Notes: generated by a model from the sequence alone, not told the origin. A DNA stretch of 15,353 nucleotides from CAXMWX01 sp051008185 (GCA_051008185.1 JBPCXW010000037.1:1-15353); one strand, 5' to 3'. Numbered from the stretch's first letter, positions 1 to 8,359 are shown. Numbers and translations are program-made.

Positions 1-1127
1 CGGCAGAACCGGCCGAGTTGTTGATCGGGCCGTATGTGGATAAACCCTACACCACCGCGTCAATCTTCAATATCTCCGGTATGAGTTATGGTGCCTTGTC
101 CAAACCCGCTGTACTGGCCCTGTCACGAGGCGCAAAAATGGCGGGTTGCTGGATGAATACCGGCGAGGGTGGTTTGTCGCCTCACCATCTGGAAGGCGGG
201 GCTGATATTGTCTTCCAGATCGGTACGGCCAAGTACGGTGTGCGGGACAAGGCTGGCAATCTGAATGACGACAAATTACGCGAACTGGCCGCGCATGAGA
301 AGGTCAAGATGTTTGAACTCAAACTCAGTCAGGGGGCAAAGCCCGGCAAGGGTGGTATCTTGCCGGGAGGCAAGGTGACCAAGGAAATAGCAGCTGTAAG
401 AGGTATAGAACCCGGTAATGATTCCATCAGCCCGAACCGTCACCCGGAGATTAACACTGTCGGTGATGTGCTGGACATGATTAACCACATACGCGATGTT
501 ACCCATAAGCCGACTGGTTTCAAGACGGTGATTGGTGCCTACGGTTGGCTGGAACAACTTTTTACCGAGATCAACAAACGCGGTGTGGAATCGGCACCGG
601 ATTTTATTACTGTAGATAGTGCCGATGGCGGCACCGGTGCGGCGCCGATGTCTTTACTGGATGATATGGGATTGCCGTTGCGTGAAAGCCTGCCTTTACT
701 GGTGGACAAGCTGGCGGAATTCGGTTTGCGTGATCGTGTAAAAGTGATTTCCTCAGGCAAACTGATCACGCCCACTGAAGCCTCGTGGGCCTTGTGTGCC
801 GGGGCTGATTTTCTGGTCAGTGCCAGAGGGTTTATGTTTGCCCTGGGTTGCATACAGGCCTTGCAATGTAACAAGAACACCTGTCCCACCGGTATTACCA
901 CGCATAAGAAGAGCCTGCAAAAAGGTCTGGTGCCGGAGGATAAAGCGGTGCGGGTGATGCATTATGCCAAAAATATGGTCAAGGAAATCAGTGTTATTGC
1001 TCACTCCTGTGGTGTGAAGACACCCCGTGAATTACAGCGTTATCATTGTCGTATCGTGATGTATAATGGTATTTCAATGCCGTTGAGTGAGTTATATCCG
1101 CAGTTACACAAGCAATCAGCGACATAA
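1..1127 (+). CDS. FMN-binding glutamate synthase-like protein (5' truncated)
   Basis: The frame is open from base 3, so the true start lies left of the window; the TTG at 18 is only an internal codon. About 375 residues remain, while stand-alone members of this family are usually around 500 aa. The visible part matches the FMN-binding/central barrel of glutamate synthase (GltB): an early GMSYGALS segment, a glycine-rich GEGG, the SADGGTGAAP stretch typical of the substrate/FMN pocket, and three cysteines with C-x5-C-x4-C spacing (codons at 849, 867, 882) in a CNKNTCPTG context, as in the 3Fe-4S site of GltB. No glutaminase domain is visible. Family members are annotated as glutamate synthase-like oxidoreductases, but the physiological substrate of stand-alone forms is often unproven. 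The DoxX-family gene begins 31 bp downstream and is probably co-transcribed. The family is confident; the reaction is inferred. Confidence 0.88.
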   Translation, partial: AEPAELLIGPYVDKPYTTASIFNISGMSYGALSKPAVLALSRGAKMAGCWMNTGEGGLSPHHLEGGADIVFQIGTAKYGVRDKAGNLNDDKLRELAAHEKVKMFELKLSQGAKPGKGGILPGGKVTKEIAAVRGIEPGNDSISPNRHPEINTVGDVLDMINHIRDVTHKPTGFKTVIGAYGWLEQLFTEINKRGVESAPDFITVDSADGGTGAAPMSLLDDMGLPLRESLPLLVDKLAEFGLRDRVKVISSGKLITPTEASWALCAGADFLVSARGFMFALGCIQALQCNKNTCPTGITTHKKSLQKGLVPEDKAVRVMHYAKNMVKEISVIAHSCGVKTPRELQRYHCRIVMYNGISMPLSELYPQLHKQSAT

Positions 1128-1158
1128 CATTTTCCACAACAGACAAGAGGGCCGAACT

Positions 1159-1776
1159 ATGCAAGCTATTATCAAACTCGCCTGTACTGCGCAATGTATT
1201 CTGGACTATGTCCGGAAAAATTTTGATTTTGTCGGTGCGGCATTACTGAGGTTGTATCTGGTGCCCGTATTCTGGGTGGCGGGTCAGAATAAATGGAATC
1301 CGTTTGACAGCGACAGTTCGCTTGATGGCGTCATCGGGTGGTTTGACAGTATGGGGATGCCTTTCCCGACATTGAATGCCTATCTGGCCTGGGGAGCGGA
1401 ATATCTCGGTGCCGTTCTGCTCGCGCTGGGGCTGGCGACGCGCTGGGCATGTATTCCGCTGATGTTCACGATGATCGTTGCCGCCACCACCGTACATTGG
1501 GATAACGGCTGGCAGGCGGTGCATGATGCCAATAGCCCGCATGCCTCCGCCACGGTGGGAGAGGCTATTGAGCGTCTGGATCGTGCCAAGTCTATCCTGC
1601 GCGAACACGGTAATTATGGCTGGTTGACCGAGCATGGCGGCTTTCTTGTCTCAAACAACGGCATTGAATGGGCGGCTACTTATTTTGTTTTGTTACTGGC
1701 ATTGTTCTTTATCGGTGGCGGGCGTTTTATCAGCCTGGATTACTGGATAGGGTGCTGCCGTCGCCGCCTTTATTGA
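1159..1776 (+). CDS. DoxX-family membrane protein, HvfX-like
   Basis: This 205-aa protein is predicted to be an inner-membrane protein. I chose the ATG at 1159 because an AGAGGG ribosome site (1146-1151) sits 7 bases upstream; an in-frame start at 1087 would overlap the previous gene and add a polar, non-conserved leader. Hydrophobic segments lie near residues 24-40, 72-90, 96-112 and 172-192, as in four-helix DoxX proteins. Motifs remembered from HvfX, the DoxX-like protein of copper-binding RiPP (HvfABCX) clusters, are visible: LRLYLVPVFWVAG, TVHWDNGW, AKSILREHGNYGWL and GIEWAATYF, then GGGRF and SLDYWI near the end. The tail carries CCRRR. No HvfA-like peptide or HvfB/HvfC gene is visible in the window. 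Its operon partner is the glutamate synthase-like enzyme upstream. The DoxX assignment is strong; HvfX kinship is from motif memory, and a role in copper or redox handling is inference. Confidence 0.85.
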   Translation: MQAIIKLACTAQCILDYVRKNFDFVGAALLRLYLVPVFWVAGQNKWNPFDSDSSLDGVIGWFDSMGMPFPTLNAYLAWGAEYLGAVLLALGLATRWACIPLMFTMIVAATTVHWDNGWQAVHDANSPHASATVGEAIERLDRAKSILREHGNYGWLTEHGGFLVSNNGIEWAATYFVLLLALFFIGGGRFISLDYWIGCCRRRLY

Positions 1777-1782
1777 GGTTGA

Positions 1783-1822
1783 ACCGGCTCAGGTCATCAA
1801 TGGCCTGAGCCGGTCAGTTTTT
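1783..1822 (+). terminator. Rho-independent terminator after the DoxX gene
   Basis: A 14-bp inverted repeat (1783-1796 with 1801-1814, one G-U pair, TCAA loop) is followed three bases later by five T residues (1818-1822). It begins six bases after the DoxX stop codon, the usual place for an intrinsic terminator. It ends one base before the GTG start of the next gene on the same strand, so it may also act as a leader hairpin controlling that gene. Confidence 0.7.
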
Positions 1823-1823
1823 C

Positions 1824-3053
1824 GTGTTTAACCCCGAAGGCGCGCTGTTTCTTCTTGTCTTGCTCACGGCCGCCGGCCTGTTGCAGCCGCTGTCCGTCAG
1901 ATTCAATATCCCCTACGCAGTTTTACTGGTTATTCTTGGCTTTATCGGCTCTGAAATAGCCACCAGGATACTGGCTGTTGATATCGGCATCCGCTGGGAG
2001 CATGTCAAACCACTGGTATTCAATGTATTCATCCCGATTTTAATCTTTGCGGCCGCACTGAAAATTGATCTCAGTGCCTTGTGGCGCAATGGCTTATGGA
2101 TATTTATTTTGGCTGTTCCGATGGCGGTATTGGGTATTTTTCTTGTGGCACTGTTTATCTATCAGGGTATCGGTCATCCGGCGGGTTTTCCATGGGAGTC
2201 GGCATTGCTATTCGCGGTACTGGTTTCCGCAACCGACCCGGCCGGCCTGTCCGGTCTGTTTAAAAAATCGGATGCGACCAATAATCTGTTTGTCGTGCTT
2301 GAGGGGGAAAGTTTATTCAACGATGCGGTGGCCGTGGTGTTATTTACCTTGTTGCTGGCATTGTTTGCGCATGAAGCCACCACTCCCGATTACAGCTTCT
2401 ATATTTATGATTTTATTATTGTGTTCACGGTCGGGATTGGTGTCGGTCTGGTGGCGGGCGGTTTGCTGGTGTTGTGCGTCAAATTCATTCAGCATGATTA
2501 TCTGCGTACCTTGTTCAGCCTGCTGTTCTGCTACGGTATCTATATTGTTGCCGGTGCGGAGTTATATGTCTCCAATGTGATGGCGGTACTGAGTACCGGC
2601 CTGATGTTTGGTTATTTTTCCCGGCAAGTGCTTGGCGAGGGATCATTCGTCCCCCGGTTTTGGGAATTTGCCGAGCATATCACCACTATCCTGATCTTTC
2701 TGCTGGCGGGTATAACGATTACTCTGGGTATGTTCACCGATCGCTGGTTTGCGATGCTAATGGGTATCGTCGTTGTATTGGCCGTGCGGGCGTTTATATT
2801 TTTTGTTTTGTTGCCGTTGCTTTCACTACTGCCGGGGATACGGGATTTCTCGCTACTGCAACGCGGCCTGCTCACCTGGGGCGGGGTACGCGGCACGGTG
2901 ACACTGGCGTTGGCCTTGTCCCTGCCTCTGGATGTCCCCGGCTGGTATACGATACAGTCCATGGCTTATGGGGTAGTCCTGTTCAGTCTGTTTGTTCAGC
3001 TGAGTAGTATGCCGTCGTTGCTGGGTAAATGCAGGCCGATCCCTGACAACTGA
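1824..3053 (+). CDS. CPA1/NhaP-type cation:proton antiporter
   Basis: This 409-aa polytopic inner-membrane protein has about 11-13 hydrophobic segments. It carries hallmarks of monovalent cation/proton antiporters of the CPA1 (NhaP) group: ATDPA near residues 136-140, EGESLFNDAVAVVLF at 160-174 with the ion-binding Asn-Asp pair at 166-167, an arginine at 322 in a late helix, and GGVRGTVTLALAL from about 353. It is expected to exchange Na+ or K+ for H+ in pH and salt homeostasis; the ion cannot be told from sequence. The start is GTG: an in-frame stop at 1806 closes the frame upstream, no ATG lies between, and a later start would remove the first helix. No Shine-Dalgarno sequence is visible before it, and the preceding bases form a terminator-like hairpin. 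The stop codon directly abuts the stop of convergent argG. Confidence 0.9.
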   Translation: MFNPEGALFLLVLLTAAGLLQPLSVRFNIPYAVLLVILGFIGSEIATRILAVDIGIRWEHVKPLVFNVFIPILIFAAALKIDLSALWRNGLWIFILAVPMAVLGIFLVALFIYQGIGHPAGFPWESALLFAVLVSATDPAGLSGLFKKSDATNNLFVVLEGESLFNDAVAVVLFTLLLALFAHEATTPDYSFYIYDFIIVFTVGIGVGLVAGGLLVLCVKFIQHDYLRTLFSLLFCYGIYIVAGAELYVSNVMAVLSTGLMFGYFSRQVLGEGSFVPRFWEFAEHITTILIFLLAGITITLGMFTDRWFAMLMGIVVVLAVRAFIFFVLLPLLSLLPGIRDFSLLQRGLLTWGGVRGTVTLALALSLPLDVPGWYTIQSMAYGVVLFSLFVQLSSMPSLLGKCRPIPDN

Positions 3054-4274
3054 TCATTTGTCATCTGAACGCTTATGCAAACGCAGACGCAGGGCGTTGA
3101 GTTTGATAAAACCCTCTGCGTCATGTTGATCATAACTGCCGGCATCATCCTCAAAGGTCGCGATGTCGGCATCAAACAGACTGTCGCCCGCGGATTTACG
3201 CCCCAGCACGATCACATTGCCCTTATACAGTTTTAACCGCACCACGCCATTCACCCGCATCTGGGTCTCATCAATCAACTTCTGCAGGGCCAGACGTTCC
3301 GGGCTCCACCAGTAACCGTTATAGATGAGTTTGGCGTAACGCGGCATAAGATCATCTTTCAGATGCGCCAGCTCGCGATCCAGAGTTATGGATTCCATCG
3401 CCCGGTGGGCTTGTAACAGGATTGTGCCGCCGGGCGTTTCATAACAACCGCGGGATTTCATCCCCACATGACGGTTTTCCACAATATCAATACGGCCGAT
3501 ACCGTTGCGCCCGCCGATCTCATTCAGAGTCTTCAGCAGTTTGCCCGGCTTCAGTTTTTTACCATTGATGGCGACGGCATCGCCGCGGGCGAATTCCAGT
3601 TCAATCATCTCCGCCTGTTCCGGTGCCTGTTCCGGTGACACACTCCAGCGCCACATATTCTCATCCGGCTCCTGCCAGGGGTCTTCCAACTCACCGCCTT
3701 CATAAGAGATGTGCAACAGGTTGGCATCCATGGAGTAGGGCGACCCGCCCTGACGTTTGGCCTCAACCGGTATGCCGTATTGTTCGGCATAGGCAAGCAG
3801 TTTTTCCCGTGCGGTCAGGTCCCATTCGCGCCAGGGCGCGATCACCTTGATGTCGGGGTTGAGCGCGTAAGCACCCAGCTCAAACCGCACCTGATCGTTA
3901 CCCTTGCCGGTCGCACCGTGGGCGATCGCATCGGCACCGGTCTCGGCGGCGATCTCAACCAGACGTTTGGCAATCAACGGCCGGGCGATGGCGGTGCCGA
4001 GCAGGTATTCCCCCTCATACACGGCGTTGGCCCGAAACATCGGGAACACATAGTCGGATACATATTCCTCCACCCTGTCCTCTATATAAATCTGCTTCAC
4101 GCCCAGCGCCTCGGCCTTTGCCCGCGCCGGTTGCAGATCTTCACCCTGACCGATGTCGGCGGTAAAGGTGATGACCTCGCAGTGATAGACATCCTGTAAC
4201 CATTTCAGGATGACAGAGGTATCCAGCCCGCCTGAGTAGGCGAGCACGACCTTGTTGATGTCTTTGTCACTCAT
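3054..4274 (-). CDS. argG: argininosuccinate synthase
   Basis: ArgG joins citrulline and aspartate using ATP to make argininosuccinate, the penultimate step of arginine synthesis, in the cytoplasm. The 406-aa protein has the ATP pyrophosphatase P-loop AYSGGLDTS at residues 12-20, the GATGKGNDQVRFE segment, IAPWREWDL, and the substrate-binding GGSPYSMD region, all typical of the family; its length is normal (about 400 aa). I chose the ATG at 4274 because the protein then begins a few residues before the P-loop; an in-frame start at 4376 would place 34 non-conserved residues inside the end of aceF. The start lies 10 bp after the aceF stop with only a weak ribosome site, which suggests it is translated from the aceEF messenger. 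No other arg genes are in the window. Its stop touches that of the convergent antiporter gene. Confidence 0.97.
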   Translation of the reverse strand: MSDKDINKVVLAYSGGLDTSVILKWLQDVYHCEVITFTADIGQGEDLQPARAKAEALGVKQIYIEDRVEEYVSDYVFPMFRANAVYEGEYLLGTAIARPLIAKRLVEIAAETGADAIAHGATGKGNDQVRFELGAYALNPDIKVIAPWREWDLTAREKLLAYAEQYGIPVEAKRQGGSPYSMDANLLHISYEGGELEDPWQEPDENMWRWSVSPEQAPEQAEMIELEFARGDAVAINGKKLKPGKLLKTLNEIGGRNGIGRIDIVENRHVGMKSRGCYETPGGTILLQAHRAMESITLDRELAHLKDDLMPRYAKLIYNGYWWSPERLALQKLIDETQMRVNGVVRLKLYKGNVIVLGRKSAGDSLFDADIATFEDDAGSYDQHDAEGFIKLNALRLRLHKRSDDK

Positions 4275-4284
4275 AACGTTTCGC

Positions 4285-5622
4285 TTATAGCAGGACCTGC
4301 CGGATGTCGGTGAGGACGATGCCGAGATAACGGGTAAATTCCGCCGCGGCCACGCCATCAATAACCCGGTGATCATAAGAGACAGAGTAGGGCAGCGTCA
4401 GGCGCGGCTCAAACTTGCCGTCAATATAAACCGGCTGCATCCTGGAGCGGGAGACGCCCATAATGGCAAGTTCGGGGGTATTGATTATCGGGGTGAACCC
4501 GGTGCCGCCGATATGGCCGAGACTGGATATGGTAAAGCAACCCCCCTGCATATCCGCCGGTGACAGTTTTTTATCGCGGGCCTTCTGGGCGAGTTCGGCC
4601 AGTTCAATGGCCAGATCAACCAGGCCTTTTTGATCTGCATCTTTCAGCACCGGCACCATCAAACCCTGCGCCGTATTCACGGCAAAACCGATATGGTAAT
4701 AGTCCTTGAGTATCAACTCTTTGCCATCCGGGCTGAGTGAGGCATTGAATTCCGGATATTTTTTCAGCGCCACCACTACGGCCTTGACTAGAAAGCTCAG
4801 TAGCGTCAATTTACTGCCGCGGCGTTCGGCCTCCGCTTTTTCGGTCTGTCTGAATTCTTCCAGTTCGGTGATGTCGGTTTCGTCAAATTGCGTCACATGC
4901 GGTGCGGTAATCCAACTGCGGTGCAGGTTTTGTCCGGCCAGTCTCTTCAGGCGAGTCAGTTTTTTCTGCGTGACCGGCCCGAAACGGGAAAAATCCACCG
5001 GCGGGATCTCCGGCAGGGCAAAGCCACCCTGCACATTGGAGAACAACTGCTTGTCGGTCAGCACCGCCTTGGTAAAGGCCTTCACATCCTGTTTCAGGAT
5101 GCGGCCCTTGTCGCCGGAGCCGCGTACCAGCCCCAGATTGACCCCCAACTCTCTGGCGAACTTGCGCACCGCCGGGCTGGCATGGGCACGGGCGCTTTTG
5201 CTGGAACCCGCAGTTTCCGCACCGCTGGGTGTCCCCGGCATCGGGCGCGGGCCGGCCTCCTGCTGTTGCGGCGGTGCGGTTTCGCCGACGGGTTTTTCCT
5301 GTTGCGGCGTCGGTGCGGCTCGTGGTGCCGTTGCGGTCGGCGGAGTGTCTGCCTTGTCAGTTTCAGCCGGTGCTGTTTTGCCGGCGGCTTGCATCGTCAG
5401 TATGACCGCCCCCTGCGAGACCTGATCACCGACCTTGACCTTCAACTCCCCGATAATCCCCGCCTGTGGTGACGGGATGTCCATCGTGGCCTTGTCGCTT
5501 TCCAGCGTGAGCAGAGTATCCTCGGCGGCAACCGTATCACCGGCACTGACTGCGATGTCAATAATCTCCACGGCATCAAAATCACCAATGTCCGGTAGCA
5601 GAATATCTTTTGCTTTCGTCAT
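4285..5622 (-). CDS. aceF: pyruvate dehydrogenase E2, dihydrolipoyl acetyltransferase
   Basis: E2 moves the acetyl group from E1 to CoA and forms the core of the pyruvate dehydrogenase complex. The 445-aa protein has one N-terminal lipoyl domain (residues 1-80, ESDKATMDIP at 41-50, lipoylated Lys44), an Ala/Pro/Gln-rich flexible linker (about 81-145), a peripheral-subunit-binding domain (about 147-183), and the acyltransferase domain to the end, with DHRVIDG containing catalytic His418 and Asp422. E. coli AceF has three lipoyl domains; a single one is also common in the family. The ATG follows the aceE stop by 3 bp with a GAGG ribosome site inside the end of aceE. E3 (lpd) is not adjacent: argG follows instead. 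Identification is very secure, because the AceE partner upstream is of the homodimeric type. Confidence 0.96.
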   Translation of the reverse strand: MTKAKDILLPDIGDFDAVEIIDIAVSAGDTVAAEDTLLTLESDKATMDIPSPQAGIIGELKVKVGDQVSQGAVILTMQAAGKTAPAETDKADTPPTATAPRAAPTPQQEKPVGETAPPQQQEAGPRPMPGTPSGAETAGSSKSARAHASPAVRKFARELGVNLGLVRGSGDKGRILKQDVKAFTKAVLTDKQLFSNVQGGFALPEIPPVDFSRFGPVTQKKLTRLKRLAGQNLHRSWITAPHVTQFDETDITELEEFRQTEKAEAERRGSKLTLLSFLVKAVVVALKKYPEFNASLSPDGKELILKDYYHIGFAVNTAQGLMVPVLKDADQKGLVDLAIELAELAQKARDKKLSPADMQGGCFTISSLGHIGGTGFTPIINTPELAIMGVSRSRMQPVYIDGKFEPRLTLPYSVSYDHRVIDGVAAAEFTRYLGIVLTDIRQVLL

Positions 5623-5625
5623 ATC

Positions 5626-8283
5626 CTATACCTCAACCGGATTGGGCTTTTCCGGATCAATCTCGTATTTCGCTATCGCCTCGCTAACCACTCCGGCTTC
5701 AATATCGCCATTGTCAGCCAGTGCCTTCAGGGCGGCAACGACGACATAATAGCGATTGACCTCAAAGAAACCGCGCAACTTCTCCCGTGTATCACTGCGG
5801 CCAAAGCCATCCGTACCCAGTGTCCGGTAAGTGGTGGGGACATAGTCACGGATCTGCTCGGCATAGATTTTCATATAGTCGGTCGCGGCCACCACCGGCC
5901 CGGGGTGATCTGCCAGACACTGGCCCACATAGCTTTTTTTCGGCTGCTCCTCCGGATGCAACATATTCCAGCGATCCACATCCAGACCATCGCGGCGCAA
6001 CTCATTGAAGCTGGTAACACTCCAGACATCCGCACTTACTGAAAAATCTTTTTGCAACAGTTCAGCGGCGGCGATCACCTCTCGCAATATGGTGCCGGAG
6101 CCCAGTAATTGCACAGGCAATTTTTTACCCCCGCCCTTGCGTAACAGATACATACCTTTTTTGATGCCTTCCTCGCAACCTTCGGGCATGGCGGGGTGTG
6201 CATAGTTCTCATTCATTACCGTGATGTAATAATAAACATCCTCGTTCAGGTTATACATACGGTGCAGGCCGTCATGAATGATCACTGCCAGTTCATAAGC
6301 ATAAGTCGGATCATAGGTAACACAGTTCGGGATGGTGGAGGCAAGCAGATGGCTGTGGCCGTCCTGATGTTGCAGCCCCTCGCCCGCCAGGGTAGTGCGG
6401 CCGGCCGTGCCGCCCAACAGGAAACCGCGGCAGCGCATATCCCCGGCCGCCCAGGCCAGATCGCCCACCCGTTGAAAGCCGAACATGGAATAGTAGATAT
6501 AAAACGGGATCATCTGCACGCGATGATATTTGTAAGCACTGGCCGCGGCTATCCAGGACGAGAACGCCCCGGGCTCGGTGATCCCTTCTTGCAGTATCTG
6601 GCCTTTTTTATCTTCCCGGTAATACATCACCTGTTCATGATCCACCGGCTCATACAACTGGCCGACTGAAGAATAAATCCCCAGTTGCCTGAACATCCCT
6701 TCCATACCAAAGGTGCGCGCCTCATCCGGCACGATCGGAACGATGTATTTACCCACTGTCTTGTCCTTGATCAAGGTGTTGAGTATGCGTACAAACGCCA
6801 TCGTAGTTGAGATCTCGCGCTTGCCGGTGCCGGCCAGCAGTTTTTCATGCATACCGATGTCGGGTGACTCGTGCCGTTTCGCCTCCGGCCAGTTACGCAG
6901 CAGGAAACCGCCCAGCTGTTCCCGCCGCTCGCGCAGATAATTCATTTCGGGGCTGTCATCAGGCGGTTTGTAAAAAGGGGCCTCGGCGATGTCGGCATCG
7001 GATATCGGGATATTGAAACGATCCCGAAATGCCTTCAGGGCCTCGTCCCCCATCTTCTTCTGCTGATGAGTAATGTTCTGTCCCTCACCGGCCTCGCCCA
7101 TGCCGTAGCCTTTTACCGTCTTGGCGAGTATGACCGTCGGCTGGCCGGTGTGTTTGACGGCCGCCGCATACGCCGCATAAACCTTGTGCGGATCATGGCC
7201 GCCGCGGTTCAGGCGCCAGATGTCCTGATCAGACATATTGGCCACCAGTGCCTTCAGCTCCGGGTGTTTGCCGAAAAAGTTTTCCCGCACATAGGCACCA
7301 TCGTTTGCCTTGTAGGCCTGATATTCACCATCAACGGTTTCCTCCATCAGCTTTTGCAACTTGCCGTCCAGATCGCGGGCGATCAACGGGTCCCAATACG
7401 ATCCCCATATCACCTTGATCACATTCCAGCCGGCCCCGCGAAAGTCGGCCTCCAGTTCCTGAATGATCTTGCCGTTGCCACGCACCGGGCCATCCAGACG
7501 TTGCAGGTTGCAATTCACGACAAAGATCAGGTTATCCAGTTTCTCTCTGGCCGCCAGCCCGATGGCACCCTTGGATTCCGGCTCGTCCATCTCGCCGTCT
7601 CCCATGAAGGCCCAGATCTTGCGGTCGTCGGCTTTGATCATGCCCCGGTGTTCCAGATAGCGCATGAAACGGGCCTGATAGATCGCCATCAGCGGCCCCA
7701 GACCCATGGACACGGTCGGGAATTGCCAGAAGTCGGGCATCAACCAGGGGTGCGGATAGGAAGACAGGCCGTCGCCATTCACTTCCTGACGGAAGCCGAG
7801 TAGTTGTTGTTCGGTAATCTGCCCATTGAGATAGGCGCGGGCATAAACCCCGGGGGCGGAGTGTCCCTGAATAAAAACCAGATCGCCGCCATGGTCATCG
7901 GTGGCCGCACGAAAGAAATGATTAAAGCCGACATCGTAGAGGGTAGCCGATGAAGCGAAACTGGCTATGTGTCCGCCCAACTCCGGGTTGGCGCGATTGG
8001 CCTTGACCACAGTCGCCAGCGCGTTCCAGCGTACCAGACTGCGGATGCGCCACTCCATGCCGGGGTCACCGGGGGAGCGTTCTTCCCGCGACGGGGGAAT
8101 GGTATTCAGATAAGCCGTGTTGGCGGAGTAGGGCAGGTAGGCACCGGATTTCCTGGCCTTGGCGATGAGTTGTTGCAATAGGTAATGGGCGCGCTCAGTT
8201 CCTGCCAGGGCAATGACGGAATCCAGTGCCTCTATCCATTCCTGCGTCTCCGTAGGGTCAATGTCAGTTTTTTTATCAGCCAT
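5626..8283 (-). CDS. aceE: pyruvate dehydrogenase E1 component, homodimeric type
   Basis: E1 decarboxylates pyruvate with thiamine diphosphate and reductively acetylates the lipoyl arm of E2. The 885-aa product is almost the same length as E. coli AceE (887 aa). The thiamine diphosphate/Mg2+ motif GDGEMDEPESKG is at residues 228-239, followed by NLIFVVNCNLQRLDGPVRGN. The N-terminal GHSAPGVYARA (140-150) and the later transketolase-like and C-terminal domains are intact, with no frameshift. The ATG at 8283 starts MADKKTDIDP, close to the usual distance before the conserved ETQEWIEAL; the ribosome site is weak. It leads the aceE-aceF-argG group. A TATAAT box with flanking CGGTA repeats lies in the 76-bp gap upstream, and a DUF2007-like gene precedes it on the same strand. 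Confidence 0.97.
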   Translation of the reverse strand: MADKKTDIDPTETQEWIEALDSVIALAGTERAHYLLQQLIAKARKSGAYLPYSANTAYLNTIPPSREERSPGDPGMEWRIRSLVRWNALATVVKANRANPELGGHIASFASSATLYDVGFNHFFRAATDDHGGDLVFIQGHSAPGVYARAYLNGQITEQQLLGFRQEVNGDGLSSYPHPWLMPDFWQFPTVSMGLGPLMAIYQARFMRYLEHRGMIKADDRKIWAFMGDGEMDEPESKGAIGLAAREKLDNLIFVVNCNLQRLDGPVRGNGKIIQELEADFRGAGWNVIKVIWGSYWDPLIARDLDGKLQKLMEETVDGEYQAYKANDGAYVRENFFGKHPELKALVANMSDQDIWRLNRGGHDPHKVYAAYAAAVKHTGQPTVILAKTVKGYGMGEAGEGQNITHQQKKMGDEALKAFRDRFNIPISDADIAEAPFYKPPDDSPEMNYLRERREQLGGFLLRNWPEAKRHESPDIGMHEKLLAGTGKREISTTMAFVRILNTLIKDKTVGKYIVPIVPDEARTFGMEGMFRQLGIYSSVGQLYEPVDHEQVMYYREDKKGQILQEGITEPGAFSSWIAAASAYKYHRVQMIPFYIYYSMFGFQRVGDLAWAAGDMRCRGFLLGGTAGRTTLAGEGLQHQDGHSHLLASTIPNCVTYDPTYAYELAVIIHDGLHRMYNLNEDVYYYITVMNENYAHPAMPEGCEEGIKKGMYLLRKGGGKKLPVQLLGSGTILREVIAAAELLQKDFSVSADVWSVTSFNELRRDGLDVDRWNMLHPEEQPKKSYVGQCLADHPGPVVAATDYMKIYAEQIRDYVPTTYRTLGTDGFGRSDTREKLRGFFEVNRYYVVVAALKALADNGDIEAGVVSEAIAKYEIDPEKPNPVEV

Positions 8284-8307
8284 TATGTGTCGGTAATTTG
8301 TTCAGGG

Positions 8308-8345
8308 ATACCGCTCATTATAACGGTATTATCGGTAAATGCTCG
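8308..8345 (-). promoter_or_regulatory. candidate promoter/operator of aceE-aceF-argG
   Basis: On the minus strand a perfect TATAAT (complement of 8317-8322) lies about 35 bp before the aceE start codon. It is centred inside an inverted repeat ATACCG/CGGTAT (8308-8313 and 8324-8329). CGGTA also occurs directly repeated at 8291, 8325-region and 8333. No good -35 box is found at 16-18 bp, which fits an activated promoter or a regulator covering the -10. The repeat does not match the PdhR half-site pattern as I remember it. The box is clear; its use is inferred. Confidence 0.4.
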
Positions 8346-8359
8346 TAAAAAATGCAGGC

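Noticed and set aside
3711..4199. A 162-codon plus-strand frame opposite argG
   Set aside because: It lies wholly within argG, whose motifs are intact; it shows no protein family features.
4275..4376. Longer ArgG start giving a 34-residue N-terminal extension
   Set aside because: The extension overlaps aceF and has no conservation-like pattern; the ATG at 4274 puts the P-loop at the expected distance.
6871..7803. A 310-codon plus-strand frame opposite aceE
   Set aside because: aceE is intact and strongly conserved on the other strand; the frame has no recognisable domain or ribosome site and reflects codon bias.
8308..8329. PdhR operator before aceE
   Set aside because: The inverted repeat ATACCG-N10-CGGTAT does not fit the ATTGGT...ACCAAT type pattern I remember for PdhR.
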